Source of the DNA: Gammaproteobacteria bacterium
Lineage (GTDB): Bacteria > Pseudomonadota > Gammaproteobacteria > Xanthomonadales > SZUA-36
Direction: 5' to 3'
NCBI GenBank assembly: GCA_021772935.1
Contig: JAJFLA010000055.1
Coordinates: forward strand, 1 to 64,000
Length of the DNA: 64,000 nucleotides
A program made the translations under genes and the position numbers. Of the stretch, positions 42,694-53,954 are shown piece after piece (the stretch's first letter is position 1; the number at the start of each line of letters is the position of its first letter). The notes under the pieces are model-generated. The model made no database searches and was not told the DNA's origin. It was given only the letters and a program-made list of their open reading frames with translations.

Positions 42694-43632
42694 TTACCAA
42701 ACCTGGGACTGATGAGCATTCAAAAACTTCTCCATCTTCATTCGTTGACCGCCTGCGCGCTGTATTTCCAGTATTTTCAAAGACTTTTCTATTGTACCCA
42801 CAACAAATGACTGGCCCTCAATGATAACTTGACCGGGTTTGCAACCCGCTACATGGTCTACGACCTCAGCTTGCCAGATGCGCAAACGGTAGCCGCCAAG
42901 CTCACACCACGCAACTGGCCAGGGGTTGAATGCACGCACTTTACGTTGCAATACCTCCGCCGCTTGACTCCAATCCAGCTCAGCTTCTGCCTTGCTTAAT
43001 TTACGGGCATAAATAACCTCAGCATCATCCTGGGTCGTCGCTTGCGGTAATTCATCCCGCATGACCTTTTCAATGCAATGTTTGAGCGCTTGAGCTCCCA
43101 TAGTGGCCAGCCGGTCATGCAGGGTGCCGGCATTATCCAGCGGTCTGATAGGTGTAGCAAGACAATGGTAAAGCGGACCGGTATCCAGTGTGGTTTCCAT
43201 CTGCATGATACATACGCCGGTTTCTTCATCACCAGCCTCAATGGCACGTTGGATGGGCGCAGCACCCCGCCAACGGGGCAGCAATGAGGCATGAATATTC
43301 CAGCAGCCCAAGCTCGGTAGAGCCAGCAACCGGGCCGGAATCATCAATCCATAAGCCACCACAACCATCAAGTCAGGCTGCAAAGCTGCCAGTTTTTCCT
43401 GCCAGGCAGCATCTTTCAGGCTTTCTGGTTGCAGTACTTCCAAGCCTAAACCCAGCGCCAGTTGTTTAACCGGGCTGGCACGCAAATGCTTACCCCGGCC
43501 AGCGGGACGATCTGGCTGGGTCAGAACTGCAACGATCTCACAAGCCTCATCAATCAGAGCTTGCAATGGCTGCAGCGCAAACTCCGGGGTTCCAGCAAAA
43601 ATGATGCGCAAAGGTTGTTTCTGTTTATTCAA
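42694..43632 (-). CDS. fmt: Methionyl-tRNA formyltransferase
   Basis: 312 aa. LRIIFAGTPEFALQPLQAL, VLTQPDRPAGRGKHLRASPV, the catalytic region CWNIHASLLPRWRGAAPIQR, and LDTGPLYHC are diagnostic. It formylates initiator Met-tRNA using 10-formyl-THF. It follows def by 2 nt in the def-fmt-rsmB-DUF4390-ntrY operon. The C-terminal OB domain (VRAFNPWPVAWCEL) is present, so the protein is complete. Confidence 0.96.
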   Translation of the reverse strand: MNKQKQPLRIIFAGTPEFALQPLQALIDEACEIVAVLTQPDRPAGRGKHLRASPVKQLALGLGLEVLQPESLKDAAWQEKLAALQPDLMVVVAYGLMIPARLLALPSLGCWNIHASLLPRWRGAAPIQRAIEAGDEETGVCIMQMETTLDTGPLYHCLATPIRPLDNAGTLHDRLATMGAQALKHCIEKVMRDELPQATTQDDAEVIYARKLSKAEAELDWSQAAEVLQRKVRAFNPWPVAWCELGGYRLRIWQAEVVDHVAGCKPGQVIIEGQSFVVGTIEKSLKILEIQRAGGQRMKMEKFLNAHQSQVW

Positions 43633-43634
43633 AT

Positions 43635-44165
43635 TCAGATGACCAGGTGATCTTCAGCTTCTTGTGATGCTACTTTTCGCTGCTTTTCAAGCTTTTTTCG
43701 CACCATATTTCGTTTTAAAGGTGACAAATAGTCAACAAAAAGTCGGCCTATCAAGTGGTCCATCTCATGTTGAATACACACTGCATGTAAGCCTTCCAGT
43801 TGCTCTTCGAAGCTGATTCCGTCTATACCCACTGCCCGGACAGTGATATTTTCAGCCCGTTTGACACTAGCATATATGCCTGGCACTGACAGACAACCTT
43901 CTTCATGACTCTGCTCGCCGGACCGGCTCAATATATCCGGGTTAATATACACCCGCGGTTGATTCTGTTCTTCACTGACATCCAGTACCAGCAATCGTTT
44001 GTGAACATTAACCTGGGTTGCAGCAAGACCAATTCCATGTGCTGAATACATGGTTTCAGTCATGTCAGCAACTAATAGTTTTAGCGCCTCATCAAAGACT
44101 ACCACCGCACTTGCAACGGTCGTCAAGCGCGGATCGGGGAACTCCAAAATATTCAGTTTAGCCAT
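43635..44165 (-). CDS. def: Peptide deformylase
   Basis: 176 aa. The three conserved motifs are present: [40 protein letters not shown] with the metal Cys, and [19 protein letters not shown] with the HExxH metal and catalytic residues. It removes the formyl group from nascent proteins. It is the first gene of the minus-strand operon, divergent from the LysM gene at 44312, with about 146 nt between the starts holding both promoters. Confidence 0.97.
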   Translation of the reverse strand: MAKLNILEFPDPRLTTVASAVVVFDEALKLLVADMTETMYSAHGIGLAATQVNVHKRLLVLDVSEEQNQPRVYINPDILSRSGEQSHEEGCLSVPGIYASVKRAENITVRAVGIDGISFEEQLEGLHAVCIQHEMDHLIGRLFVDYLSPLKRNMVRKKLEKQRKVASQEAEDHLVI

Positions 44166-44311
44166 ACGCCCTCTTTGCCTGATAAATAATTTAGGTGAAC
44201 TTTTGCACCACAGGAATTATGATAGCTAATGACGAACCATGTTCGCCAGTGAAGAATGCTGACCGCATCGGTCAAGATGGCTGGATGCCAACTAAATATG
44301 GGGAAAGGACT

Positions 44312-45487
44312 GTGATTAAGAAAATTTTTCACCTTATCCTGATAGCAATGGTAATAGGTACTGCGATCGCACAAGACGTTTCCGTGCGCTCCGATCACCC
44401 TGATGAGTACGTAGTCGTGAAGGGCGATACCCTGTGGGACATCTCCGGTAAATTTCTTGAGCAACCTTGGCAATGGCCCGCTATCTGGCATTCCAACCCT
44501 CAAATTGAAAACCCGCACCTGATCTATCCAGGCGATCACATATCATTGATTTATGTTGATGGTAAGCCACAACTGGTCATCAATGACGACAAAACGACTG
44601 TACGCATGTCTCCTGGAGCGCACCCACTTCAACGTGATGCAATCCAGCCGGTTGAATGGGATGCTATCAAGCAGTTCGTTACCAATGCCCGGGTTTTATT
44701 GCCCGGGACCTTTTCAGACCTGCCTTATGTTGTGGCCAATGAAAATGAACGCGTCATGGCCACGGTAAAAGATCTTACCTATGTACGAGGCATTGACGGA
44801 CGAGTTGGCGAGGAATTTGCCATAGTTCGATTACGCCATATTTATTATGATGACAACGGTGTAGTGAAAAGAGCGAGACACCACAGATACCGCGAACACC
44901 TGAGTGGTAACTCGGAGTATCCGGATGACATCTGGAATGCAACATTGTCATGGAGGCGCAAAAACCCTGAGGTGTTGGGTTACGAGTTTTGGGATATTGC
45001 AGTGGCAAGACTGGTCAAGGGCGGTGATCCTGCGACCCTAAAAATTCAGGGCGGCCAAACCGAGGTCAAAGCAGGAGATTTTGTATTACCGATTGACGAT
45101 TATAAATATGACGCACAGTTGATACCGCACACACCAAGACCGGTACCCGATGGCATGGAAGTGATTGCACTAACCCAAAACACCTATGGTTCGGGTCACT
45201 ACCAGATCATTACGATCAATGTCGGCCAGAATCAGGGTGTTGAAGCAGGTCACGTATTTTCGGCTTTTCGACCAGGCAAAAGGGTACAGGACCAAGTGAA
45301 ATATCCCACAGGTAGTTGGGCGGCCAATAAGACCCTGAAAGGTGACAAAGTCACGCTTCCGGATGGGTTCAGTGCTCATGTCCTGGTTTTCCGGGTTTTT
45401 GATGAGGTCAGTTACGCCATGATTATGGATGGGGATCGCCCGGTACGTGAACACGACATACTAAAACACCCGGACGAGACGCTTTAA
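44312..45487 (+). CDS. LysM-domain secreted protein
   Basis: About 391 aa. A GTG start at 44312 follows GGAAAGGA closely and opens a signal peptide (KKIFHLILIAMVIGTAIAQD). The LysM repeat DEYVVVKGDTLWDISGKFLE to NPHLIYPGDHISLIYVDGKP sits at about residues 33-85 and binds peptidoglycan. The long remainder, with an ITINVGQNQGVEAGHVFSAF segment, matches the LysM proteins found next to def in pseudomonads; its role is undefined. Longer upstream starts add a non-signal extension and are less likely. Confidence 0.85.
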   Translation: MIKKIFHLILIAMVIGTAIAQDVSVRSDHPDEYVVVKGDTLWDISGKFLEQPWQWPAIWHSNPQIENPHLIYPGDHISLIYVDGKPQLVINDDKTTVRMSPGAHPLQRDAIQPVEWDAIKQFVTNARVLLPGTFSDLPYVVANENERVMATVKDLTYVRGIDGRVGEEFAIVRLRHIYYDDNGVVKRARHHRYREHLSGNSEYPDDIWNATLSWRRKNPEVLGYEFWDIAVARLVKGGDPATLKIQGGQTEVKAGDFVLPIDDYKYDAQLIPHTPRPVPDGMEVIALTQNTYGSGHYQIITINVGQNQGVEAGHVFSAFRPGKRVQDQVKYPTGSWAANKTLKGDKVTLPDGFSAHVLVFRVFDEVSYAMIMDGDRPVREHDILKHPDETL

Positions 45488-45548
45488 CAATAGCGGGAGC
45501 TTGTCGGGTTTCTCTAACATAGCGTTGATAGCTTAAAAGGGGGCTGCC

Positions 45549-46673
45549 ACGAAGCAGCGTGATTGGTTAGTTATTCTGAATGCGCCCTCGGTTGGGGGCG
45601 TTTCGCTTATCCGGGTAATCGAAGCACTGGGTGGTGCCTCGGCCATCGTTTCGGCAAGCACCCGGAATTTAATTCAACACGGTTTATCATCCGCAGCCGT
45701 TGATGCTATTACCACGCCAGATGAGGCACGAATCGAATCAGACCTGGAATGGCTTTCTCAGCCCAACCACCACCTCTTATGTTGGGATGACGATGCCTAC
45801 CCAGCCTTATTACGACGCATCAATAGTCCGCCAGCCGCTTTGTTTATAGACGGAGACCCCGGTTGCCTTTGGCAGCCTCAAATCGCCGTCATTGGCAGCC
45901 GCAACCCTACCGCTGGTGGACTTGATCATGCCAATGATTTCGCCACTACCCTCGCACGCCAGGGCATGACCATTACCAGCGGTTTAGCCAGCGGTATTGA
46001 CAGCGCCGCCCACACAGCAGCACTGGATGCGGGTGCTTTCACCATTGCCGTCAATGGAACCGGGCTGGACCGGGTCTACCCCAGAAGCAGTCGTGCAATC
46101 GCAGAGCGTATCCGTTCACAAGGTGCCATGATTTCTGAATTGCCCCTGGGCTCACCACCAAGGCGTCAACATTTTCCTTCACGAAACCGGATTATCTCGG
46201 GTTTAAGTTTGGCGGTTCTGGTCATAGAGGCCGGTCTAAATAGCGGCACATTGATCACCGCACGAAAAGCCGCAGAGCAAGGACGTGATGTATTTGCCCT
46301 GCCCGGCTCTTTGCACAACCCCATGGCCAAGGGTTGTCATCGCTTGATCCGTGACGGCGCACGGCTGGTGGAAACAACGGCCGACATTATGCAGGAGCTG
46401 GGACCGTTAGCTGCAGAGTTGCAAGTGGAGATCCGTCAACAGCTTGCACAATCTGATGATGGCCAAGAGAAACCAGTAGTCGGCAAACAAAACCTGCTCG
46501 ATGATTCGGACTACAGCACCGTGTGGGCCGTGCTCGGTTATGATGCCAAGTCAGTGGATACAATCATTGAACAAACAGACCTGAGTGCGCGTGAAATATC
46601 TTCCATGCTATTGATGATGGAACTCAAAGGCATGGTAAAAAAGCAGGGTAACGGGCGCTATGTACGGGCGTAA
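45549..46673 (+). CDS. dprA: DNA-processing protein DprA, apparently with ACG start
   Basis: About 374 aa if read from ACG 45549. The frame upstream of the first canonical-type start (TTG 45840) clearly encodes the normal N-terminal domain: RDWLVILNAPSVGGVSLIRV, LLCWDDDAYPALLRRINSPP and AALFIDGDP. The in-frame TAA at 45534-45536 leaves only AAG GGG GCT GCC before ACG, so no ATG, GTG or TTG is available. AAGGGGG lies 5 nt before ACG. The Rossmann core has VIGSRNPTAGG, TSGLASGIDSAAHTAALDAG, FPSRNRIISGLSLAVLVIEA and SGTLITARKAAEQGRDVFAL; a C-terminal winged helix follows. DprA loads RecA on incoming single strands in transformation. Confidence 0.85.
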   Translation, partial: TKQRDWLVILNAPSVGGVSLIRVIEALGGASAIVSASTRNLIQHGLSSAAVDAITTPDEARIESDLEWLSQPNHHLLCWDDDAYPALLRRINSPPAALFIDGDPGCLWQPQIAVIGSRNPTAGGLDHANDFATTLARQGMTITSGLASGIDSAAHTAALDAGAFTIAVNGTGLDRVYPRSSRAIAERIRSQGAMISELPLGSPPRRQHFPSRNRIISGLSLAVLVIEAGLNSGTLITARKAAEQGRDVFALPGSLHNPMAKGCHRLIRDGARLVETTADIMQELGPLAAELQVEIRQQLAQSDDGQEKPVVGKQNLLDDSDYSTVWAVLGYDAKSVDTIIEQTDLSAREISSMLLMMELKGMVKKQGNGRYVRA

Positions 46674-46882
46674 CCCTTGAATATTCACCTAACTGTACCA
46701 ATTTGCTTCAAACGAATACTGAAAAAGCTTTCTTCTTTTAGGTCATATTCGAACAGGCATTTGCGCAAAAGTGCATTGACCCTGCGGCTGGTCTCAGCCA
46801 TGCTTATGACACGAGAACGGGGAAGGCTGAGGCAAGTGGAAGTTATGGTGAACCACCAGCCAATGGTCACAGAGGCATAATA

Positions 46883-47359
46883 ATGAAAGAAAACGTACTC
46901 GATGTACTAATGTTTCTTTTTGAGAATTATTTGTACGACGAACCGGAAGAAGCCCCAGACAGGGACTCGTTGGAAGAGAACCTCCATCAGGCAGGGTTTA
47001 CCAATGGTGAGATCGACAAGGCTTTCAATTGGCTGGACGGTCTCGCCGAACAACGTCATCAACCCGATTTGTTTCAGGATAATCACCGGCCAGTCCGCGT
47101 TTACGTAGATTCAGAAACAGCACGACTGGATACCGAATGTAGAGACTTCCTGATGTATCTGGAAAATATAGGTATCGTCGATGCCCAGCGTCGTGAGCTG
47201 GTGTTAGACCGGGTACTTGCGCTGGAAACAGATGAAATTACCCTTGAGGACATGAAATGGGTGGTGCTGATGGTGTTGTTCAACCAACCGGGTCAGGAAG
47301 CCAATTTCGCCTGGATGGAAGATTTGATGTTTGACACCGAGCAGGAGTATCGGCACTAA
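46883..47359 (+). CDS. smg: Smg family protein (DUF494)
   Basis: 158 aa, the normal size. MKENVLDVLMFLFENYLYDE opens the protein; AGFTNGEIDKAFNWLDGLAE and GIVDAQRRELVLDRVLALET match the Smg/DUF494 family. It consistently sits between dprA and topA; function is unknown. The 209-nt gap from dprA contains no gene I can support. A hairpin follows its stop. Confidence 0.92.
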   Translation: MKENVLDVLMFLFENYLYDEPEEAPDRDSLEENLHQAGFTNGEIDKAFNWLDGLAEQRHQPDLFQDNHRPVRVYVDSETARLDTECRDFLMYLENIGIVDAQRRELVLDRVLALETDEITLEDMKWVVLMVLFNQPGQEANFAWMEDLMFDTEQEYRH

Positions 47360-47368
47360 TATGGGACA

Positions 47369-47387
47369 CGACCGTTACATGCGGTCG
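47369..47387 (+). terminator. Hairpin after smg
   Basis: CGACCG (47369-47374) and CGGTCG (47382-47387) form a 6-bp stem with a TTACATG loop, followed by AATTTCTG. The T-tract is weak, so termination efficiency is doubtful. It sits 10 nt past the smg stop and about 125 nt before topA, implying topA has its own promoter. Confidence 0.4.
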
Positions 47388-47511
47388 AATTTCTGCTGAG
47401 AAGCTACACAATTGGAGGGATTAACCATCTAAACACTATTCTGCCCGCTGGGACCCTGTCAGATATAATCGACAGATTTTCAGGCAGTTAGTGCTTGTTT
47501 GAACTTGAAAT

Positions 47512-49914
47512 ATGGCAAAAAACCTACTCATTGTAGAATCGCCGGCCAAGGCGAAAACCATCAACCGGTATCTCGGAACAGATTTTGAGGTGCTGGCTTC
47601 TTATGGTCACGTGCGCGACCTACCATCAAAGGATGGTGCTGTAGATACTGAAAACGGCTTCTCAATGCACTATGAACTTAGTGAAGGTAGTAAAAAACAC
47701 GTTGATAAAATCATTAAGGCAACCCGTAAAGCTGAAGCGGTTTATCTCGCAACTGATCTCGATCGCGAAGGCGAGGCTATTTCCTGGCATATCTTTGAGA
47801 TTTTAAAGGACAAGAAGCTGACTGAGAAGATTCCCTTTTACCGGGTCGAATTTTCTGAGATCACAAAGCGCGCAATCCAGGATGCCGTGGCTAACCCGCG
47901 TGAACTCTCCATGGATCTCATCAACGCACAACAGGCAAGGCGCGCACTGGACCACCTGGTTGGTTTTACTTTATCACCGTTGTTGTGGAAAAAAATCAAA
48001 CCCGGCTTGTCAGCAGGAAGGGTACAAAGCCCTGCATTGCGCATGATTGTAGAACGCGAACGCGAAATCGAGGCTTTCAATGCGCAGGAATACTGGACCA
48101 TCGAGGCCGATCTGCAAAAAACAGAGCATGCGTTTACAGCTAATCTCGTGCGTCTGGATGGTGACAAGTACCGCCAGTTCGACATTCAGGATGAAAAACG
48201 TGCAACTGCTGTGCGTGACCAACTGCTTACTGACGCCAATGGTCAGCTGAAAGCAGACAGGATCAAGCGAAAAGAACGCAAACGCAGACCGGCACCACCT
48301 TTTATTACTTCTACATTGCAGCAGGATGCCTCTCGAAAACTGAGGTTTTCAGCACAAAAAACCATGCGTACAGCACAAACACTGTATGAAGGTATCGCGA
48401 TCAATGGCCAGACCGAAGGCCTGATCACTTATATGCGTACTGACTCGGTCACACTGTCGAATGATTCACTTACGGACATCCGCAGACAGATCACTGAGCA
48501 GTTTGGTCAGGACTATGTTCCGGAAAACCCGAATTTCTATAAGACCAAGTCAAAAAACGCTCAAGAGGCGCATGAAGCGATTCGCCCGACCTCAGCCAGT
48601 CGGTTACCCAACACAATAAAAGCAAGCCTCAGCGATGATCAGTTCCGCCTTTATGAGCTGATCTGGAAACGCACTCTGGCCAGCCAGATGACACCCGCAA
48701 GAATGGATACAGTTGCAGTGGAATTTGATTGCGGTGCAAATGCCAGTTTCCGCGCCAACGGTTCTGTTGTGACATTTCCCGGCTTTCTCGCTGCCTACGA
48801 AGTTTCGATACCTGAAAACGAGAAAAAAGCAGAAAGCCGACTGCCAGATATACAAGAAGGGGATGTACTCAAGCTTAATGGCATACGTTCCGAGCAACAT
48901 TTTACAGAGCCACCACCACGGTACTCTGAAGCCAGCCTGGTTAAGGCTATGGAAGAGTACGGGATCGGACGACCGTCAACCTATGCCAGCATCATGTCCA
49001 CATTGGTCAGACGGTATTATGTTGAGCTTGACAAGCGTCGCTTCACGCCCACGGATACCGGTCGTGTCGTTGAACGTTTTCTGGAAAGTCATTTCAAGGA
49101 ATATATTGATTACGAATTCACCGCTCGTCTTGAAGACGCGTTGGATGAAGTTTCACGCGGCGAGAAAGACTGGATACCGTTGCTTGAGAGTTTCTGGACA
49201 CCATTCCATGCCCGCGTGACCGAAAAGCAGGAATCCGTCAGCCGTGATGAAGCTAAAGCGGCTCGTGTACTCGGCACAGATCCCAAAACAGGCAAACCGC
49301 TGTCGGTACGTCTTGGTCGCTATGGCCCCCACGCCCAGATTGGAACCCGGGATGATGAAGACAAGCCCACATTTGCAGGTCTCAGACCTGGGCAAAGTCT
49401 GGAAACAATTACCCTGGAAGAGGCCCTGGAGCTGTTTAAATTACCACGCGAGCTGGGCCAAACACCGGAAGGTGAAAATGTCGTCGCCGCGATTGGACGT
49501 TTTGGTCCCTATATCCGCTTTGGTAATCAGTTTGTTTCATTGAAAGATGCTGACCCACTTGAAGTCACCTTGGAACATGCGTTGAAACTGGTCGCGGAGA
49601 AAAAAGAATTCGAGGCCAACCGCATCATTAAAACCTTTGATGGTACCGATATCCAGGTTTTACGCGGTCGCTATGGTCCCTACATTACCGACGGTAATAA
49701 AAATGCGCGCCTGCCAAAAGACCGCGAACCGGAGTCCCTGACACAAGCCGAATGTGAAGAATTAATCGCGGCGGCACCCGATCGTAAACGCGGCAAGAAA
49801 AAAACAGCCAAGAAAAAGGTCGCAAAAAAGACAGCCACGCGCAAAAAGACGACCCGCAAAAAGAAAAAAACAAAAAAGAAACCCGCAAAAAAGAGTGCGG
49901 CAAATAATGCTTAA
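47512..49914 (+). CDS. topA: DNA topoisomerase I
   Basis: 800 aa. The TOPRIM start (NLLIVESPAKAKTINRYLG), LATDLDREGEAISWHIF, the catalytic Tyr region TEGLITYMRTDSVTLSNDSL, and HEAIRPTSASRLP identify type IA topoisomerase. The C-terminal third carries repeats of the DPKTGKPLSVRLGRYGPHAQ and GENVVAAIGRFGPYIRFGNQ kind in place of Cys4 zinc fingers, and ends in a Lys-rich tail (KKTAKKKVAKKTATRKK). This is the zinc-finger-less form found in many proteobacteria and actinobacteria. It relaxes negative supercoils behind RNA polymerase. Confidence 0.96.
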   Translation: MAKNLLIVESPAKAKTINRYLGTDFEVLASYGHVRDLPSKDGAVDTENGFSMHYELSEGSKKHVDKIIKATRKAEAVYLATDLDREGEAISWHIFEILKDKKLTEKIPFYRVEFSEITKRAIQDAVANPRELSMDLINAQQARRALDHLVGFTLSPLLWKKIKPGLSAGRVQSPALRMIVEREREIEAFNAQEYWTIEADLQKTEHAFTANLVRLDGDKYRQFDIQDEKRATAVRDQLLTDANGQLKADRIKRKERKRRPAPPFITSTLQQDASRKLRFSAQKTMRTAQTLYEGIAINGQTEGLITYMRTDSVTLSNDSLTDIRRQITEQFGQDYVPENPNFYKTKSKNAQEAHEAIRPTSASRLPNTIKASLSDDQFRLYELIWKRTLASQMTPARMDTVAVEFDCGANASFRANGSVVTFPGFLAAYEVSIPENEKKAESRLPDIQEGDVLKLNGIRSEQHFTEPPPRYSEASLVKAMEEYGIGRPSTYASIMSTLVRRYYVELDKRRFTPTDTGRVVERFLESHFKEYIDYEFTARLEDALDEVSRGEKDWIPLLESFWTPFHARVTEKQESVSRDEAKAARVLGTDPKTGKPLSVRLGRYGPHAQIGTRDDEDKPTFAGLRPGQSLETITLEEALELFKLPRELGQTPEGENVVAAIGRFGPYIRFGNQFVSLKDADPLEVTLEHALKLVAEKKEFEANRIIKTFDGTDIQVLRGRYGPYITDGNKNARLPKDREPESLTQAECEELIAAAPDRKRGKKKTAKKKVAKKTATRKKTTRKKKKTKKKPAKKSAANNA

Positions 49915-49939
49915 CGGGCGTAAAGCTACCCACTAAATC

Positions 49940-51444
<1,505 letters not shown>

Positions 51445-51449
51445 GAACC

Positions 51450-53522
51450 ATGAATAGAACCGTTACCACCTTGACGCTCTCCATACTACTGGCAGCCTGC
51501 GGGCAAAATAATAACGTGAGTCAAAGCAGTGTTGACGAGGCCGCGAGCGATGTTGCTGGCGTTGAAGTCGAAAAACACTCAGGGCTGCTGATCGAAAACA
51601 TGAACAAAGAGGTACGACCCGGTGATGACTTCAATGCCTTCGTCAATGGAACCTGGATCAATACCACTGAAATCCCGGCAGACCGCGCCAGCAACAGTGT
51701 AGGCCTGATTGTTCACGAACAAGCCACTGCAAATGTCAAAACCATTATTGAAGAGGCTGCTGATGGTGACTTCGCCAAGGGCAGCGATGAGCAAAAGGTC
51801 GGTGCTCTTTATGCTTCATATATGGATATGGAGACCCGAAACCGATTGGGTGTAACACCTCTTGAGTCTGAGTTTGCGAAAATCGCTGCATTGGAAAACC
51901 ATGAGCAACTGGCGGTGTATTTTGCCGAAGCGAACAAGATCGGTATTGATTTGCCTTTCGCGTTAGCGCAATACGTCGACTTCAAAAATCCCAACACCTA
52001 CATGATGTACACATGGCAGGCAGGCTTGGGCTTGCCCGACAGGGAATATTATTTTGAGGAGGGTGAACGCTCCGAAGAAATTCGCAACGCATACCTATCA
52101 CACATGGAACAAATGTTTGTGAAGGCCGGAATAGTGGATGGCAAAAATGCTGCGGAAATGATCATGGCGCTGGAAACACGCATGGCCGCTGAGCATATGA
52201 AAAAAGAGCAAACCCGTGACATGGTCGCCCTGTACAACAAGATACCGCTGGTGGAACTGCCCGATCTCATGCCGGACTTTGCCTGGGATGCATATCTGAG
52301 CACGGCCGCCATCAGTGATATCGACGGTCTTGTTGTTACACAACTCGATCATATGCGCGCACTGAATGACATTATAAAGACCACCGACATAAACGACTGG
52401 AAGACCTATCTCACCTGGAAAGTTTTGAATGGCAACGCCAGTTTGTTAGACGCAGCCCTGGATCAGCAAAGTTTTGAGTTTTACTCAAAAACCCTGCGGG
52501 GTATTGAACAACCTCTGCCTCGTTGGAAGCGTGCTGTAGGCAATGTGAATGATAACCTGGGTGAAGTCGTTGGCAAGGTCTATGTTGCACGCCACTTCCC
52601 ACCGGAAGCCAAACAACAGATGTTGGAGTTGGTCAACAATCTGATCAAGGCATACGAGATCAGCATCAAAGGGCTTGACTGGATGGGTGATGAGACTAAA
52701 GCGCAGGCGCTGGACAAACTTTCAAAATTCACCCCAAAAATTGGCTACCCTGACAATTGGGAAGATTACACCAGACTGGAAATTGAGTCCGGTGATCTTG
52801 TTGGTAATATGCAGCGCTCAGCTATGTTTGTGTATGAAAAAAACCTCGCGCGCCAGGGCGGGCCGGTTGACAAATCCGAATGGGGCATGACACCACAGAC
52901 GGTGAATGCTTATTACAATCCACCACTGAATGAAATCGTTTTTCCGGCCGCGATTCTGCAGCCACCATTTTTCGACCTGGGTGCAGATGATGCAGTCAAC
53001 TATGGTTCAATTGGTGCGGTCATCGGTCACGAAATCGGTCATGGATTTGATGACTCTGGCAGTACATTTGACGGCGATGGCGTGCTTCGCAACTGGTGGA
53101 CCGATGAAGACAAGACCGAATTCGAGAAGCGCACCGCAAAACTGATTGAGCAATATTCTGCTTTCAAACCATTTGATGATCTGAATGTGAACGGTGAATT
53201 CACACTCGGTGAAAATATTGGTGACCTGGGTGGTTTAAGCATCGCATTGCTCGCCTACAAGTTATCGCTCGCAGGCAACGAGGCCCCTGTTATGGATGGT
53301 TACACCGGTGAACAACGTGTCTTTATCGGCTACGGACAGGGCTGGCTGGGTAAATCCCGTGATGAGGCATTAAGGCAACAAATCAATACCGACCCACACT
53401 CACCGAGACAGTATCGCGTCAATGGCGTGGTCAGAAACATATCGGAATTTTATGAAGTATTTGATGTTGCCGAAACCGATGCTCTTTATTTGGCACCCGA
53501 AGAACGGGTAAAAATCTGGTAA
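51450..53522 (+). CDS. M13-family (neprilysin/PepO-like) zinc metallopeptidase lipoprotein
   Basis: About 690 aa. The N-terminus LTLSILLAACGQ has a lipobox (LAAC), so it is a probable lipoprotein. The M13 signature is complete: NAYYNPPLNEIVFPAAILQP, GAVIGHEIGHGFDDSGSTFD with HEIGH zinc ligands and catalytic Glu, and ENIGDLGGLSIAL carrying the third ligand. The C-terminus ends with W. Such enzymes cut oligopeptides in the cell envelope. ATG 51450 is used since the longer frame from 51408 runs inside hemF. It ends before a repeat-rich gap. Confidence 0.92.
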   Translation: MNRTVTTLTLSILLAACGQNNNVSQSSVDEAASDVAGVEVEKHSGLLIENMNKEVRPGDDFNAFVNGTWINTTEIPADRASNSVGLIVHEQATANVKTIIEEAADGDFAKGSDEQKVGALYASYMDMETRNRLGVTPLESEFAKIAALENHEQLAVYFAEANKIGIDLPFALAQYVDFKNPNTYMMYTWQAGLGLPDREYYFEEGERSEEIRNAYLSHMEQMFVKAGIVDGKNAAEMIMALETRMAAEHMKKEQTRDMVALYNKIPLVELPDLMPDFAWDAYLSTAAISDIDGLVVTQLDHMRALNDIIKTTDINDWKTYLTWKVLNGNASLLDAALDQQSFEFYSKTLRGIEQPLPRWKRAVGNVNDNLGEVVGKVYVARHFPPEAKQQMLELVNNLIKAYEISIKGLDWMGDETKAQALDKLSKFTPKIGYPDNWEDYTRLEIESGDLVGNMQRSAMFVYEKNLARQGGPVDKSEWGMTPQTVNAYYNPPLNEIVFPAAILQPPFFDLGADDAVNYGSIGAVIGHEIGHGFDDSGSTFDGDGVLRNWWTDEDKTEFEKRTAKLIEQYSAFKPFDDLNVNGEFTLGENIGDLGGLSIALLAYKLSLAGNEAPVMDGYTGEQRVFIGYGQGWLGKSRDEALRQQINTDPHSPRQYRVNGVVRNISEFYEVFDVAETDALYLAPEERVKIW

Positions 53523-53579
53523 TCAACGATTTGTAAAAAATCCAGCAAGAATTTCTGATTGCTGGGCCGGGATACGACC

Positions 53580-53746
53580 GCGGTGTATGAAGGGCGTACA
53601 CCGCTCCTTGGCAACTGCTCCTGCGTCGCCTGGAGCGCCTACTTTTGGTGCTCTACCTCCCGCATCCCTACAGTCGTGCGCGTCTGTGCGCTTGTGGTGT
53701 TCGAAGGGCGTACACCGCTCCTGCGCATCCATGCGCCCGCGGTGTA
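53580..53746. repeat. GCGGTGTA/TACACCGC inverted-repeat cluster
   Basis: GAAGGGCGTACACCGCTCC occurs at 53589-53607 and 53703-53721. TACACCGC within each copy faces GCGGTGTA at 53580-53587 and 53739-53746, so each copy can form a stem. The spacer is G/C-rich and rich in short palindromes. It looks like a dispersed intergenic repeat, but other copies would have to be found elsewhere in the genome. Confidence 0.55.
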
Positions 53747-53767
53747 CCGTTCGTCCTGAACATAAAA

Positions 53768-53794
53768 AACCCTGCCGGTTTACCCGGCAGGGTT
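53768..53794 (-). terminator. Strong bidirectional terminator of polA
   Basis: AACCCTGCCGG and CCGGCAGGGTT form a perfect 11-bp stem around TTTAC. On the minus strand it is followed by a run of six T, ideal for ending polA transcription; on the plus strand only AAAAGG follows, so it works mainly for polA. Confidence 0.88.
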
Positions 53795-53954
53795 AAAAGG
53801 GTCTCGGTTTGGGGGAAATAACCGATCCCACTGTCCGCTTTAGAGGTACGGACAAGACTGCAAAAAACAGTCACAAATTAGGACCAGCTCCCGTTCGGAT
53901 GGTTCAAATAACCCGGGGTGATTTCAGGCTTTGAAAGCTATTAGACAACCTGTA

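Larger units (their letters stand above)
53523..53954. other. Convergent intergenic gap with inverted repeats and terminator
   Basis: No gene is supported in these 432 nt between the M13 peptidase and polA. The left half carries the GAAGGGCGTACACCGCTCC repeat and its inverted partners; the middle holds a strong terminator; the right half has no feature I recognise beyond a GGACCAGC.CCCGTT phrase that also occurs after the thiamine kinase (about 22719). Confidence 0.6.

Noticed and set aside
45840-46673. dprA starting at TTG 45840
   Set aside because: This would remove the conserved N-terminal domain, which is plainly encoded in frame upstream.
46685-46870. 61-codon minus-strand frame between dprA and smg
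   Set aside because: No recognisable family, no convincing RBS; the gap is probably untranslated.
47366-47511. tRNA gene in the smg-topA gap
   Set aside because: Only a 6-bp hairpin is present; no cloverleaf or T-loop consensus.
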